Made by a program: the position numbers and the translations under genes
NCBI GenBank assembly: GCA_018819205.1
Contig: JAHJQE010000071.1
Span: 29,901-93,900, forward strand
Reading direction: 5' to 3'
Source of the DNA: Gammaproteobacteria bacterium
Lineage (GTDB): Bacteria; Pseudomonadota; Gammaproteobacteria; Burkholderiales; Gallionellaceae
Length of the DNA stretch: 64,000 nt
Notes under the pieces: generated by a model
Told to the model about the DNA's origin: nothing
The model's input: only the letters and a program-made list of their open reading frames with translations
Database searches by the model: none
Shown here: positions 16,701 to 25,911 of the stretch, piece after piece
How the letters are laid out: each line of letters opens with the position of its first letter
How positions within the stretch are numbered: position 1 is the first letter of the stretch

Positions 16701-18026
16701 TCATTCGTTCCTTGCAGTTATGTAAGTGGATCTTTCATTCATTTGTATGACCATCAGCGCTCCAACGATTGCAAAAAGAAATGTGAACGACTGTATGATA
16801 GAAAGCGTCAGCTCGTTGATGAAAAGACCTACAAGCGCTATCCCCACAAAGAACCCCAACGACGGAAACATTGTGTTGGTTTGAGTGCGAAGAGACAGCT
16901 TCAACGCATTTACTTGAAAAGCCAACAGCAATAGCAAACCAGTCAGCCCTGTTTCAAGTGCCACTGTAAGGTAATAGTTATCGATTGCGACAAGCGGCGC
17001 CACAAAGTTCACACCTTGACCAAGTCCGTATCCCCACAGTGGCGAACTTAACACAGCAGGAATGCCAGCTTGCAATTGATAGAGACGGCCCAGTGTGCTG
17101 TTGATTGTGGAGGCATCGCCAACTACATATGTAATTAAAGCCCCCCAAGGGACAATAGCCGCAACCAATAGTACAACCAGACTTGTACTCATCACGACGG
17201 CAGTTTTGCTGACCTTATTCCTGAAAGACCAACCCAGTAGGAATGAAATCATCATCACGACCAAGAGGATGCTTGCACGTGAAGCTGTCAGGTATATACA
17301 TAGCATGCCCAAAACAATCTGGATCGCCGCGAACAGTCTTATTGCCACTCCACATTGTCTTGGGCGAATAAAGTACAAGCTTATTGGCATAACAAGCAGT
17401 AAGAATTCTGCGAATGAGAGCGGATTAGTAAAAGTTGACTGAATCCGATATGCCTCATCACGATATGCACCCTGCATCATTTGTTCCGCAATGTCTGATA
17501 CCGGATCAATGAAGATAGCAAAAATATTGCCCCCATTCATCCATTCGGCGATACCGATAATTTCAGTAGATATTGCAAGGATGATTATTGTGAAAAATAG
17601 TTGAATAATTTCTTTGCGTTTCGAAAAGTATGAAATCACAAAGATCATTATCATCGGATATGAAATGAATGTAATCACTGCTGATGACATTGATTTGGCA
17701 GGCTGCGCTGACGAAATGATCGCCGTGATAATTCCAAACATAAAGTATATGGCCGCAGAGAGAAAAACCGCGCGGTTCTCATTCATCACCTCCAGCAGGC
17801 GACTCCGCATTGACGGCATTTGCACCATCTGAATAATCCACGCCACTATCAGCAACAAACTAAGAATGCGCTGTGGATTCACACCCCCCGCACCCGGGAT
17901 AAGAAAGGCCACGTATGCTGGCCATAAGGCATAGCTGCCCAGTAGCATAAGCAAAACGATCTTTGGTTTAATCAGGGCCAGCAGAAAAAATACAAAGCAA
18001 GTAGCGGCGAAAATGATAAAGGACAT
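16701..18026 (-). CDS. O-antigen polymerase/ligase-type membrane protein (Wzy-like)
   Basis: The 441 residues contain about 11-12 hydrophobic segments and a periplasmic loop around residues 300-340 (GRLYQLQAGIPAVLSSPLWG with GYGLGQG), which matches the O-antigen ligase/polymerase (Wzy_C) region. Such proteins join lipid-linked repeats at the periplasmic face. Since a flippase (Wzx-like) and a chain-length protein are also encoded, the polymerase role is the most likely. The stop codon is directly adjacent to the start of the GT2 gene. Confidence 0.8.
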   Translation of the reverse strand: MSFIIFAATCFVFFLLALIKPKIVLLMLLGSYALWPAYVAFLIPGAGGVNPQRILSLLLIVAWIIQMVQMPSMRSRLLEVMNENRAVFLSAAIYFMFGIITAIISSAQPAKSMSSAVITFISYPMIMIFVISYFSKRKEIIQLFFTIIILAISTEIIGIAEWMNGGNIFAIFIDPVSDIAEQMMQGAYRDEAYRIQSTFTNPLSFAEFLLLVMPISLYFIRPRQCGVAIRLFAAIQIVLGMLCIYLTASRASILLVVMMISFLLGWSFRNKVSKTAVVMSTSLVVLLVAAIVPWGALITYVVGDASTINSTLGRLYQLQAGIPAVLSSPLWGYGLGQGVNFVAPLVAIDNYYLTVALETGLTGLLLLLAFQVNALKLSLRTQTNTMFPSLGFFVGIALVGLFINELTLSIIQSFTFLFAIVGALMVIQMNERSTYITARNE

Positions 18027-18172
18027 TTAGCGAGGGCGTCTGGCCGACTTGGCAATAACAAAGTGGAGAATACTCAACGGTGAATATAGCGTAATATTTG
18101 CGGGACCTGAATTGAGGTGTGACACTTGATATATTTAACAATTTGCATGCGTCTTCTCATTTCTTCACGAAC

Positions 18173-19087
18173 CTATTTTCGCGCAATGGATTTTAGAAAA
18201 CGCCCCTTCAATAGAAAGGTCAGCATCAACTTTATCAAGTTCACCATTCCAAATATTTTGATCGATTGAACAACCACCCTCTTTAAAAAAAGAGCCTCCA
18301 ATATTGGATCCTTTTTCCGATTGTAGTAAGAGTAAAGAGACATGTTGGTTATTAATTCCATTTCAAGTCTCTTACTGCTGTGCAAGGATGAATGAATTCC
18401 TCCCGCATGTACACGGTACATCGCAGGTTTTACATCTCCCAAGTACTTCCCTTTTCCATAAGAACCCAAAATAGACCATGTAAATTTATCCCCTAGTCTT
18501 GCAACCATCCACTCTGCCGGCAATGTATCGAACACATTTCTAAAACAGGTCGTTAATGTGAAGATGGGTACCCCCGTTTGCAATTCGATATTACAGGCGT
18601 CGCGTCGCAAACCACCGAAGTCCAGATCAAGATTTCCACTTTCATCAAACGGCTGCGCATCATGATAGGTAATCACATAATCTGGATTGCTTTCTAAAAA
18701 GCTGACCTGCTTCTGCAACTTCAATGAATCAGTCCAGTAATCATCACCTTCGCAAATAGCAATGTACTTACCTTTAGCCCTCAAATAGTTAAACCTCGGA
18801 TTTATTGCCCCTCCAAATTTGAACTGATTTTCTTTTTGATAGACTGGAAAAATAAGATTTGGGTATTTTTTTTCATATGCGCGAATGACTTCATCCGTAC
18901 CGTCCGTTGAGCAATCATCGTTTATTAAGATTTCAAATGGAAATGTTGTCTCCTGCATTAACATGCCTTCAATTGCATGTTCAATATATTCGGCATGATT
19001 GAATGTAATGCAGCAAATACTCACCATGGGGGTAGCGCCTTCAGTCACAGTCGCATTAATTGCATCTTTAATAGAATTTATTTCCAC
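18173..19087 (-). CDS. Glycosyltransferase family 2
   Basis: PMVSICCITFNHAEYIEHAI (20-39), INDDCSTDGTDEVIRAYEKK and EGDDYWTDSLKLQKQVSFLE (donor-binding Asp residues) are the classical GT2 motifs of the WaaE/capsular type. The gene is clearly richer in A+T than its neighbours and is set off by a 146-base gap from the polymerase gene, so it may have been acquired separately. It overlaps the flippase gene by 10 bases at its start. The gap at 18027-18172 is AT-rich without identifiable signals. Confidence 0.87.
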   Translation of the reverse strand: MEINSIKDAINATVTEGATPMVSICCITFNHAEYIEHAIEGMLMQETTFPFEILINDDCSTDGTDEVIRAYEKKYPNLIFPVYQKENQFKFGGAINPRFNYLRAKGKYIAICEGDDYWTDSLKLQKQVSFLESNPDYVITYHDAQPFDESGNLDLDFGGLRRDACNIELQTGVPIFTLTTCFRNVFDTLPAEWMVARLGDKFTWSILGSYGKGKYLGDVKPAMYRVHAGGIHSSLHSSKRLEMELITNMSLYSYYNRKKDPILEALFLKRVVVQSIKIFGMVNLIKLMLTFLLKGRFLKSIARK

Positions 19088-20520
19088 AATGCCCTACCAA
19101 TTTTTTTTGATAACAAAAGCAAACCATCAACCTTGGTAATGATTCCCAAGATAATATATATAACAAGCCCGATTAAACACGAGGCTGGGATCATTAAATA
19201 AAGCGACAGCAGTTCCACTTGTACCACCCACCACGCACCAAGCGCGGCAACCAATGCTGCCAGCATTGGTTTGATTACATCCAGGATCTGCTCTTTGAGG
19301 CCATATCCAATCATTTTTTTTGAATAATATGCATTGGGAATCAATGCCAAAAGTGAACCGACGATCTGGCTCATGGCAATTGCCAGCACCCCAAATGGGA
19401 GAGCCGCGAAAAGTAGCGCGATATTAACCAGTCTCTTGATCAGGCCAACCTTCAATACCAGATCCGATCTTCCCTTTACATTCAAAATATTTATATTCAT
19501 GGCGTGCAGTGGAAAAATGACTCCCACGACACACAATAGCTGCAAATAGGGCACAGCTCCCTGCCACCGCACATCGAAAAGCAGTCGAAAGAGAGGCGAG
19601 GCCAAGGCTGCCAGCATCAACATCACTGGTGCGATCACGAACATCATCAGCTGTATGATTTGACGATATTTGTACCGAAGAATAGCACTGTCATCCTGAA
19701 GCACGGCAAGAGCCGGGAAGGTCGCTCGTTGCACCGTAGTTGTCAACTGCAGGGAGATGAGATCGCTGATCTTCTTGGCAAAGTAGTAGAGTCCAGTGAT
19801 CTCTGCACTGAAAAATCGGCCAATCACCAAAACATAAGAGTTTTCCATCAATCTCCACAATAAACCTTCGAGCAACAGATTCGCGCCGAAACGGGATAGC
19901 CGACTGAATGATTCCGCACTAAATTGTACGGATGGCCGCCAACTACTGGCTAGCCAGAGAACGACTGAAGAGATCAATGCCGACACCAGCACTTGTACAA
20001 TCAAACTCCACACACCGAAGCCTTGATAAGCGGCCGTCACGGCCAGCATGCCAGAAAGCACCATGCCGAGAGAATCGGCCTTCATCTGTGTCTTGAAATC
20101 CATTTTTCGGCTAAGCACAGCCACCTGCACGACCTTGGTGGCATTTAACAGTACCACTAGACCCATCACCTGAATAATCAGCACCAGCTCTGGCTGGCTA
20201 TAGAAATCCACGACGAATGGGGCTGTGACATACACTACGCAATACGCAACCAAACTCAGTCCGAGATTGGTGAAGAAGACCGTGCTAAGGTCGAACTGAG
20301 ATACGCTCTTGCTGCGTATCAACGCCTGCCCTAATCCTGATTCAACAAACACATTGGCCAACTCAAATACGACAGTGGCCATCGCAATCATGCCGAACGC
20401 TTCCGGCGCGAGAAGGCGTGCAAGAAAAATTGTAAAAAGTATAGATGCGCCACGTGTTGTGATGGCATTAGCCATATTCCACAACACCCCAATACCTATT
20501 TTGCGATTCATGCTACTCAC
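19078..20520 (-). CDS. Polysaccharide flippase (Wzx/MATE-like)
   Basis: The 480-residue protein has about 14 hydrophobic segments and the N-terminal motif GVLWNMANAITTRGASILFTIFLARLLAP-type pattern (positions 11-39) of the polysaccharide_synt family, followed by GMIAMATVVFELANVFVESG. It should move the undecaprenyl-diphosphate-linked repeat unit across the inner membrane. It lies between a GT2 and a sulfotransferase gene in the minus-strand operon; the gap of 49 bases to the latter is larger than at most junctions here. Confidence 0.88.
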   Translation of the reverse strand: MSSMNRKIGIGVLWNMANAITTRGASILFTIFLARLLAPEAFGMIAMATVVFELANVFVESGLGQALIRSKSVSQFDLSTVFFTNLGLSLVAYCVVYVTAPFVVDFYSQPELVLIIQVMGLVVLLNATKVVQVAVLSRKMDFKTQMKADSLGMVLSGMLAVTAAYQGFGVWSLIVQVLVSALISSVVLWLASSWRPSVQFSAESFSRLSRFGANLLLEGLLWRLMENSYVLVIGRFFSAEITGLYYFAKKISDLISLQLTTTVQRATFPALAVLQDDSAILRYKYRQIIQLMMFVIAPVMLMLAALASPLFRLLFDVRWQGAVPYLQLLCVVGVIFPLHAMNINILNVKGRSDLVLKVGLIKRLVNIALLFAALPFGVLAIAMSQIVGSLLALIPNAYYSKKMIGYGLKEQILDVIKPMLAALVAALGAWWVVQVELLSLYLMIPASCLIGLVIYIILGIITKVDGLLLLSKKIGRALWK

Positions 20521-20569
20521 AGTTGGTCACGCCTGCTCGCAGCCCATCGAATCTGACCTGCATTTTATT

Positions 20570-21571
20570 TCACTCACCCTTATAGCCACTTAATGCTTGC
20601 TGGATTAATGTTCGATTGGGAAGCTCGGCATCCCTCGTCACTCTGAAGGAAGCCGGTCCTTGATATTCGCTTCCTTGCATTGCCAGCTTTTCCGTCAGTT
20701 GATCAAAGGCCTTTTGAGGTGCCTCGCAGAAATCCTCGTATTGCACAACCAGTTTTCTTGATTCCCCCACCAACTCCAGCCCGCGTGTCACCGCCTTGTT
20801 TATGCAATGCACCTGCCCTGCCGCTTGTGCGATCGGATCAAGATTTTTCAGTTCTTCGTATTCAGGAATCTTGAACGAATACCACTCGGCCTCGCTGCCA
20901 AGTTGTCGCTTTCGTGCTTCCAGCACAGAGGCCACATTGGTGACAGGATCGCGCTTGATCTGGACGAACAACACCTTATCGAAAATCGAATCCAGAAACG
21001 GTATGTTGTAATTGAACAATAGCCCTTTTGCGGCAAACGGTTTCTGGAACACGTCCATCATGCCCGCCAGCTCTGCACACAGGGTTTGCGTGTCCATGCT
21101 GAGTTTCAATTCCTCATCCGTCCATGCGTCGCGCCCCGCTTCCGCCAGGAAGCGCCGCCAGAAATACCAGAATTCGTTGGGAGCCAGCACACCCTTGGTC
21201 TTGCCGTTCTCCGACTTAAATTCGGACTGCTGCACGAATTCACCAAGCTCGTCGCGAAAGTTAAAGCGTGGGTCGGTCAACAGCAGTTGTAACTTCGCGC
21301 CGATGATCGGAGCTTGATAGAAGCGCGACAAAAGATTGGTCGGGTAAGCAACCAAGCCGGTATTGGCGAGCCATTGCATGAACAGGGTGGTGCCGCTCCT
21401 GTGCGGCCCCATCACCAGTATCACTGGGTACTCTGCCTTGCGTGGATTTGCCAGGGTTTCCTGCTCGGCCACCCACAACGATGAATTGACGTCCTTCAGC
21501 AGCGCCTCCAGCCCCATATTGCGCGAAAAGCTGGAGGTTCTTCCGTCGGCCGCGCCGTGACTTGAACTCAT
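20570..21571 (-). CDS. PAPS-dependent sulfotransferase (second copy, divergent)
   Basis: VILVMGPHRSGTTLFMQWLA (about 50-69) is the 5'-phosphosulfate loop and VLFVQIKRDPVTNVASVLEA the 3'-phosphate-binding stretch. Beyond these motifs it shares little with the sulfotransferase at 11529. Its start overlaps the stop of the DegT-like gene in an ATGA. Together with cysC and cysQ it indicates that the polymer is sulfated at one or two positions. Confidence 0.86.
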   Translation of the reverse strand: MSSSHGAADGRTSSFSRNMGLEALLKDVNSSLWVAEQETLANPRKAEYPVILVMGPHRSGTTLFMQWLANTGLVAYPTNLLSRFYQAPIIGAKLQLLLTDPRFNFRDELGEFVQQSEFKSENGKTKGVLAPNEFWYFWRRFLAEAGRDAWTDEELKLSMDTQTLCAELAGMMDVFQKPFAAKGLLFNYNIPFLDSIFDKVLFVQIKRDPVTNVASVLEARKRQLGSEAEWYSFKIPEYEELKNLDPIAQAAGQVHCINKAVTRGLELVGESRKLVVQYEDFCEAPQKAFDQLTEKLAMQGSEYQGPASFRVTRDAELPNRTLIQQALSGYKGE

Positions 21572-22548
21572 ATATTCCGCTCCTGAATGATAGCTACGAT
21601 TCTTTGCATATCCTTGCGGTCATATCGCTGATCAACCGGCAAGGGCAGCAGGTTTTTGACCATTCTATTCGCCCATTTATCTCCGACTCTGGCTAGCGCA
21701 TCAGCCCAGTAAGTCGGGACAAATATCCGGTTCGCGATCATGCGTTGCCTGAGAGTGGGGTCGTTGGTCATGAACGGATAACATAACGGCGCTGCCGCTG
21801 CTGCCACGTCAATTTCAAACGGGTTGATGCTGCCCAGTTCCCGGTGCAAGTACATGAAGTTTTCATGCCGCGCATTTCTGGCCCCATCGAAATCGACCGC
21901 TCCCAAGATACGTTCAGTCAATTTCGACATCCGTTTCGGCTCGCTATCCGACAGGCCTTCTTCCGCGTGCTGGTAGTCGGCATATCCATCCTCTGGTGAA
22001 CCGGCCAGCCGCTTCAATAGATGCGCCGAACGACCAAGCGATCCCGCATCCTGTTTCGAAATAGGGGTTCCCGCCAGCTTACTGACCAACAGCCCCCCAT
22101 CAGGAACGCCAAAGAATTTCCTCGGCGAGTAGAGGGTCGCCAGAGCAGCTTCGGCTGGCGGTTCAAAGAATGATTGCGAGTAGTCCAGCACGATCTGTTG
22201 CGGCGGAAAGCGCTTCAGCAAGTCGCCGACATTTTTATTGTGCAGCCCGAAATAATTCACATATACCAGCAAATCGCCCGCCCCAAGCTGCACCTCGCCG
22301 CTCACAGCCAGCTTGCTGTCCAGTTCATACCAGATGCATTCTATTTTTGCTGTTTGCAGCGGCATCAGCATTGCATCGCAAATGTATTTCGGAAGCCATA
22401 CGCGCTTGGGCTTGCGGGCCCGCAGCAAAGCCAGAAAAGCGGCCCTGGCTGATTGGTATTTGAAGGCATCCGGGTAAGGGAACTTGCCTGATTTAGGCAA
22501 CTCAAGCTCGAAATATCCCCCAATCGGTCGTGCGCTCGACTCAGACAA
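21568..22548 (-). CDS. Divergent DegT/DnrJ/EryC1-like (PLP aminotransferase fold) protein
   Basis: The protein is not an obvious aminotransferase, but the pattern fits a shortened DegT fold: KRVWLPKYICDAMLMPL corresponds to the strand where DegT enzymes have VIVPSYTF, QQIVLDYSQSF provides the Asp that would hold the pyridine nitrogen, and YSPRKFFGVPDGGLLVS corresponds to FHATKFFNTFEGGAVVTN, with the Lys that would form the Schiff base. Length is 326 residues against 370-400. It sits between a sulfotransferase and a WbqC gene and overlaps the latter by 8 bases. The substrate is unknown. Confidence 0.6.
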   Translation of the reverse strand: MSESSARPIGGYFELELPKSGKFPYPDAFKYQSARAAFLALLRARKPKRVWLPKYICDAMLMPLQTAKIECIWYELDSKLAVSGEVQLGAGDLLVYVNYFGLHNKNVGDLLKRFPPQQIVLDYSQSFFEPPAEAALATLYSPRKFFGVPDGGLLVSKLAGTPISKQDAGSLGRSAHLLKRLAGSPEDGYADYQHAEEGLSDSEPKRMSKLTERILGAVDFDGARNARHENFMYLHRELGSINPFEIDVAAAAAPLCYPFMTNDPTLRQRMIANRIFVPTYWADALARVGDKWANRMVKNLLPLPVDQRYDRKDMQRIVAIIQERNI

Positions 22549-23230
22549 GGTCGTACTCCTCCAACAGCTTGGCGCACTGCTCTTGGTCGTTGAACATCAT
22601 CACGTCGATGATGGAAAGATTCGGCACGTAAGTCTTGCCAAGCTGGCGGTATTCGATGGGGCGCGGCTGGATGAAGGATAGCTGCAAGCCCTTGTGCTCA
22701 AAATCCTCACGATCATAAAGCTCCTTGCCGCCGGGCACATTGATGTAGTGGGTCGCACCCAATTCTTCGCAGATCGCAAGCACTTTCTCAGGCCCTCGCA
22801 GCTCATTGTCCTTGTTCAGGGCGGAAGAGATATGCCACTTTGGATGGAGGCCGAGGTAGTCACATATCTGCCGCAGCTCATGGTCGAGGAAGCGTGCTAA
22901 ATTTTTCTCCTGCTGCCGGAAAATGTTTTCTAGCATCGGGAATACCGTGGAGAAATGCGGAGCTTTGCTATAACAGTGGCGGATGCTCTCCAGCAGCTTT
23001 TCCGGCCTGCCGCCCACTTCGACCTGGTTGATCAGCAGGTTCGGGCTCGCCCCTTGCAGCGGCAGGGTGATGAGTTGTTTGCCACCCTGCGCAAGTATGA
23101 AGTTGCGGTTGATCCAGCCGCCCTTGATGAAATTGACATCGTCATAGACGACGAATGTGTCAACCGCGCGGATGAGCTGAAAGTAGCCCAAGTACGGGAA
23201 CAGGTAGGGCTGCATGATGGCGAGTTTCAT
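22541..23230 (-). CDS. WbqC family protein
   Basis: The N-terminus MKLAIMQPYLFPYLGYFQLI, followed by FVVYDDVNFIKGGWINRN, is diagnostic of WbqC-like proteins. These occur in O-antigen and capsule clusters beside DegT aminotransferases and may act as acyl- or aminoacyl-transferases on amino sugars; the activity is not settled. The gene starts inside the stop of the DegT gene (ATGA), so the amino sugar made by the aminotransferase is a likely substrate. Confidence 0.87.
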   Translation of the reverse strand: MKLAIMQPYLFPYLGYFQLIRAVDTFVVYDDVNFIKGGWINRNFILAQGGKQLITLPLQGASPNLLINQVEVGGRPEKLLESIRHCYSKAPHFSTVFPMLENIFRQQEKNLARFLDHELRQICDYLGLHPKWHISSALNKDNELRGPEKVLAICEELGATHYINVPGGKELYDREDFEHKGLQLSFIQPRPIEYRQLGKTYVPNLSIIDVMMFNDQEQCAKLLEEYDLV

Positions 23231-24402
23231 GCATTGCCTTCCACCGTAACCCTAATCACGGATACCACTGCCTTGACCATTTCCGTGCTCATGGTGGTGC
23301 CGGTCGGCAGCACCACAACGCGGTCGGCAACCAGTTGCGTATTCGGCAGCAGCATCCCCGCATGCGGATACAGTTCGCGGTAAGGTTTCATGTTGTGGCA
23401 GCCCGGCCAGAAGTATTTGCGCGCGAGGATGTTCTCGGCATGTAGCGCTTCGATGATGCGGTCGCGCGTTACCGGGCAATCTGCACCCACTTCCATCACC
23501 ACATATTGGTAGTTGTTGCGTTCGGCATCATCGAAAGCTAGCAAACTGATGCCGGGCACGCCGTACAGCCCGTCGCGATAGGCCTGATAGTTGCGGCGGT
23601 TGGCTTCAATCACGCTGTCAATGGCATCAAGGTTGACCAGCCCCATCGCTGCGGCGACTTCGATCATCTTGCCGTTGGTGCCCATGTGGATGACGTTGTC
23701 AAAACCGGAAAAACCGAAGTTGCGCATCAGCCGCATGGTCTCGGCCAGTTCGTCGTCATTGGTGACGACCGCACCGCCCTCGAAGGTATTGAAGAATTTG
23801 GTGGCATGGAAGCTGAGCACTTCGCAGGAACCAAAGTTGCCGATCATCTTGCCGCCATGCGAACAACCAAAGGCATGGGCTGCGTCGTACATCAGCTTGA
23901 GCCCGTGTTCATCGGCGATCTGCTGCAAGGCATCAACCGGGGCAGCGCGGCCCCACAGGTGAACGCCGATGATGCCGGTGGTGCGTGGCGTGATCATGTG
24001 ACGCACAGCTTCTGGATCAAGGCAATGCGTGACGGGGTCGATGTCGGCGAACACCGGGGTGATGGCCTGCCAGCTCAGGGCATGTGCCGTAGCGATGAAT
24101 GTGTAGGACGGGACGATGACTTCGCCCGCCATGCCCAGTGCACGGATGGCGATCTCCAGGGCGACCGTACCGTTGCACATGGAGATGCAATGTTTGACGC
24201 CGTGATATTCGGCCACTTTCTTCTCGAATTCCTGGACCATGGGGCCGTTGTTGGAAAGCCAGCGGCGGTCGAATATCTCTTCCGCGTATTTCAGGAAGGC
24301 TTCGCGGTTGCCGATGTTGGGACGGCCGACATGGAGCGGCTGTTCAAAGGCAGGCGTTGCACCGTTGATGGCCAAATCGGCCTGAGCATTGATTGGTTTC
24401 AT
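23227..24402 (-). CDS. DegT/DnrJ/EryC1/StrS aminotransferase
   Basis: A PLP-dependent nucleotide-sugar aminotransferase of normal length (391). LKLMYDAAHAFGCSHGGKMI contains the pyridine-binding Asp, and CEVLSFHATKFFNTFEGGAV the Schiff-base Lys (about residue 196). SMCNGTVALEIAIRALGM carries the cofactor phosphate-binding region. It would turn a keto nucleotide sugar into an amino sugar using glutamate. The next gene, wbqC-like, is coupled by an ATGA overlap. A 6-base gap separates it from the upstream cysC gene. Confidence 0.92.
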   Translation of the reverse strand: MKPINAQADLAINGATPAFEQPLHVGRPNIGNREAFLKYAEEIFDRRWLSNNGPMVQEFEKKVAEYHGVKHCISMCNGTVALEIAIRALGMAGEVIVPSYTFIATAHALSWQAITPVFADIDPVTHCLDPEAVRHMITPRTTGIIGVHLWGRAAPVDALQQIADEHGLKLMYDAAHAFGCSHGGKMIGNFGSCEVLSFHATKFFNTFEGGAVVTNDDELAETMRLMRNFGFSGFDNVIHMGTNGKMIEVAAAMGLVNLDAIDSVIEANRRNYQAYRDGLYGVPGISLLAFDDAERNNYQYVVMEVGADCPVTRDRIIEALHAENILARKYFWPGCHNMKPYRELYPHAGMLLPNTQLVADRVVVLPTGTTMSTEMVKAVVSVIRVTVEGNA

Positions 24403-24408
24403 ACAGTC

Positions 24409-25032
24409 TCAAGCCTGCTTCAGAATGCCGTGCACCAACATACCATCCAGCACTTGCCCGACACATTGGTCCAGTGCTGTCGCACCTGTGTTCACTGTCA
24501 ATTCAGGATTCTCCGGTTTCTCATATGGCGAGGTGATGCCGGTAAATTCCGGTATCTGGCCAGCACGAGCTTTCTTGTAAAGACCTTTCACATCGCGGGT
24601 TTCGCAAACTTCGATGGGACTATCGCAAAATATCTCCATGAAATCTCCATGCTCGACCATGCCGCGCACCCGTTCACGATCTGCACGGAACGGCGAAATG
24701 AATGCTGTCAATACAATCACCCCCGCTTCCATGAACAACTTTGCGATCTCACCCACTCGGCGAATATTTTCGATGCGATCTTTCTCTGAGAAACCAAGAT
24801 CGCCACACAAGCCGTGTCGCACGTTGTCACCATCCAGAACAAAAGTACGGCAGCCACGTTGATGTAGCTCTTCCTCTAAGGCATGTGCCAATGTAGATTT
24901 TCCAGCACCGGAAAGCCCCGTGAACCAGAGGATGCCGCCGCGATGACCGTTCTGCACTTCGCGGCGTGCACGGGTAACCGTGGCATGGTGCCAGACCACG
25001 TTGGTCGAGGCGATGTTCGCTGGTTTGTTCAT
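24409..25032 (-). CDS. cysC: Adenylylsulfate (APS) kinase
   Basis: The enzyme phosphorylates APS to PAPS. The P-loop GLSGAGKS is at 39-46, followed by [20 protein letters not shown] (APS-binding) and [20 protein letters not shown]; the C-terminal [19 protein letters not shown] is typical. Length is standard. It is encoded in the polysaccharide operon with no sulfate-adenylyltransferase genes (cysD/cysN) nearby, so it probably serves PAPS supply to the two sulfotransferases rather than general sulfate assimilation, with APS coming from elsewhere. It overlaps the cysQ gene by 4 bases. Confidence 0.94.
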   Translation of the reverse strand: MNKPANIASTNVVWHHATVTRARREVQNGHRGGILWFTGLSGAGKSTLAHALEEELHQRGCRTFVLDGDNVRHGLCGDLGFSEKDRIENIRRVGEIAKLFMEAGVIVLTAFISPFRADRERVRGMVEHGDFMEIFCDSPIEVCETRDVKGLYKKARAGQIPEFTGITSPYEKPENPELTVNTGATALDQCVGQVLDGMLVHGILKQA

Positions 25033-25847
25033 TGTTTGAATTCCTTGATCATGGTTCTGAGTCTTTCATCATTGCGCACATGAACGAAGAACTCCGGGTT
25101 GTGCAGGTCGGCCTTGTTGTAGTGCAAGTCAACGCCTGATCTTTCATGCACTTCGCCACCCGCCGCATTCACCACAGCATGTGCGGCTGCAGTGTCCCAC
25201 TCCATGGTGGGGCCGAGTCGTGGATAGAAGTGCGCTTTGCCTTCTGCAACCAGACAAAGTTTGAGTGAGCTGCCCATGCTGATGCACTCATGTTCTCCCA
25301 ATCCATCCAGCATAGCCTGGGTGCGCGCATCGCTGTGCGAACGGCTGGCGACGATCTTCATCGCTGTTCCTGCCTTGTGCTGTTTCGCACTAATAGCCTC
25401 TGGATTCTCGTTTCCCCGCTGAACATGGGCTCCCTGCCCTTCAGCCCCGTAATAGCAGGTGTCTAGCACAGGTGCGTACACAACGCCCAGCAGAGGCTTA
25501 CCGTTTTCTATCAATGCGATGTTGACGGTGAATTCACCGTTTCGTTTGATGAATTCCTTGGTGCCATCGAGCGGATCGACCAGCCAGAAACGCGACCACT
25601 GTTTCCGCTCCTCAAAGGGGAAGTCTGCAGCCTCCTCGGACAGGACAGGAATATCAGGAGTTAGCTTGGTCAGACCCTTTACGATGGTCTGATGCGAAGC
25701 AAGGTCTGCCAAAGTCAGCGGGGAATTGTCTGCTTTGCTGGTTTCTCCGATATCTGCGGTGGCATAGACCGCCATGATCTCCTGTCCCGCCTGTTTTGCA
25801 ATTTTCAGCAGTTCAGGAAGGTAAGGGCGAATCGTTGCATTAGTCAT
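25029..25847 (-). CDS. cysQ: 3'(2'),5'-bisphosphate nucleotidase (PAP phosphatase)
   Basis: CysQ hydrolyses PAP, the by-product of sulfotransferases, to AMP. The inositol-monophosphatase fold signatures are [20 protein letters not shown] (metal-binding Asp pair) and [20 protein letters not shown] near the C-terminus; [13 protein letters not shown] holds the metal-binding Glu pair. The start at 25847 gives 272 residues, close to homologues. An ATG at 25919 would overlap the chain-length gene by 8 bases but adds a 24-residue segment with no family match. Its position next to cysC makes a synthesis-and-recycling pair for sulfation. Confidence 0.92.
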   Translation of the reverse strand: MTNATIRPYLPELLKIAKQAGQEIMAVYATADIGETSKADNSPLTLADLASHQTIVKGLTKLTPDIPVLSEEAADFPFEERKQWSRFWLVDPLDGTKEFIKRNGEFTVNIALIENGKPLLGVVYAPVLDTCYYGAEGQGAHVQRGNENPEAISAKQHKAGTAMKIVASRSHSDARTQAMLDGLGEHECISMGSSLKLCLVAEGKAHFYPRLGPTMEWDTAAAHAVVNAAGGEVHERSGVDLHYNKADLHNPEFFVHVRNDERLRTMIKEFKQ

Positions 25848-25911
25848 ATTGTCATATGTGTCTTGAGGAAGACCGGCCCCACAAGCAGGGGCACGGCACA
25901 GGGAGCTGAAG

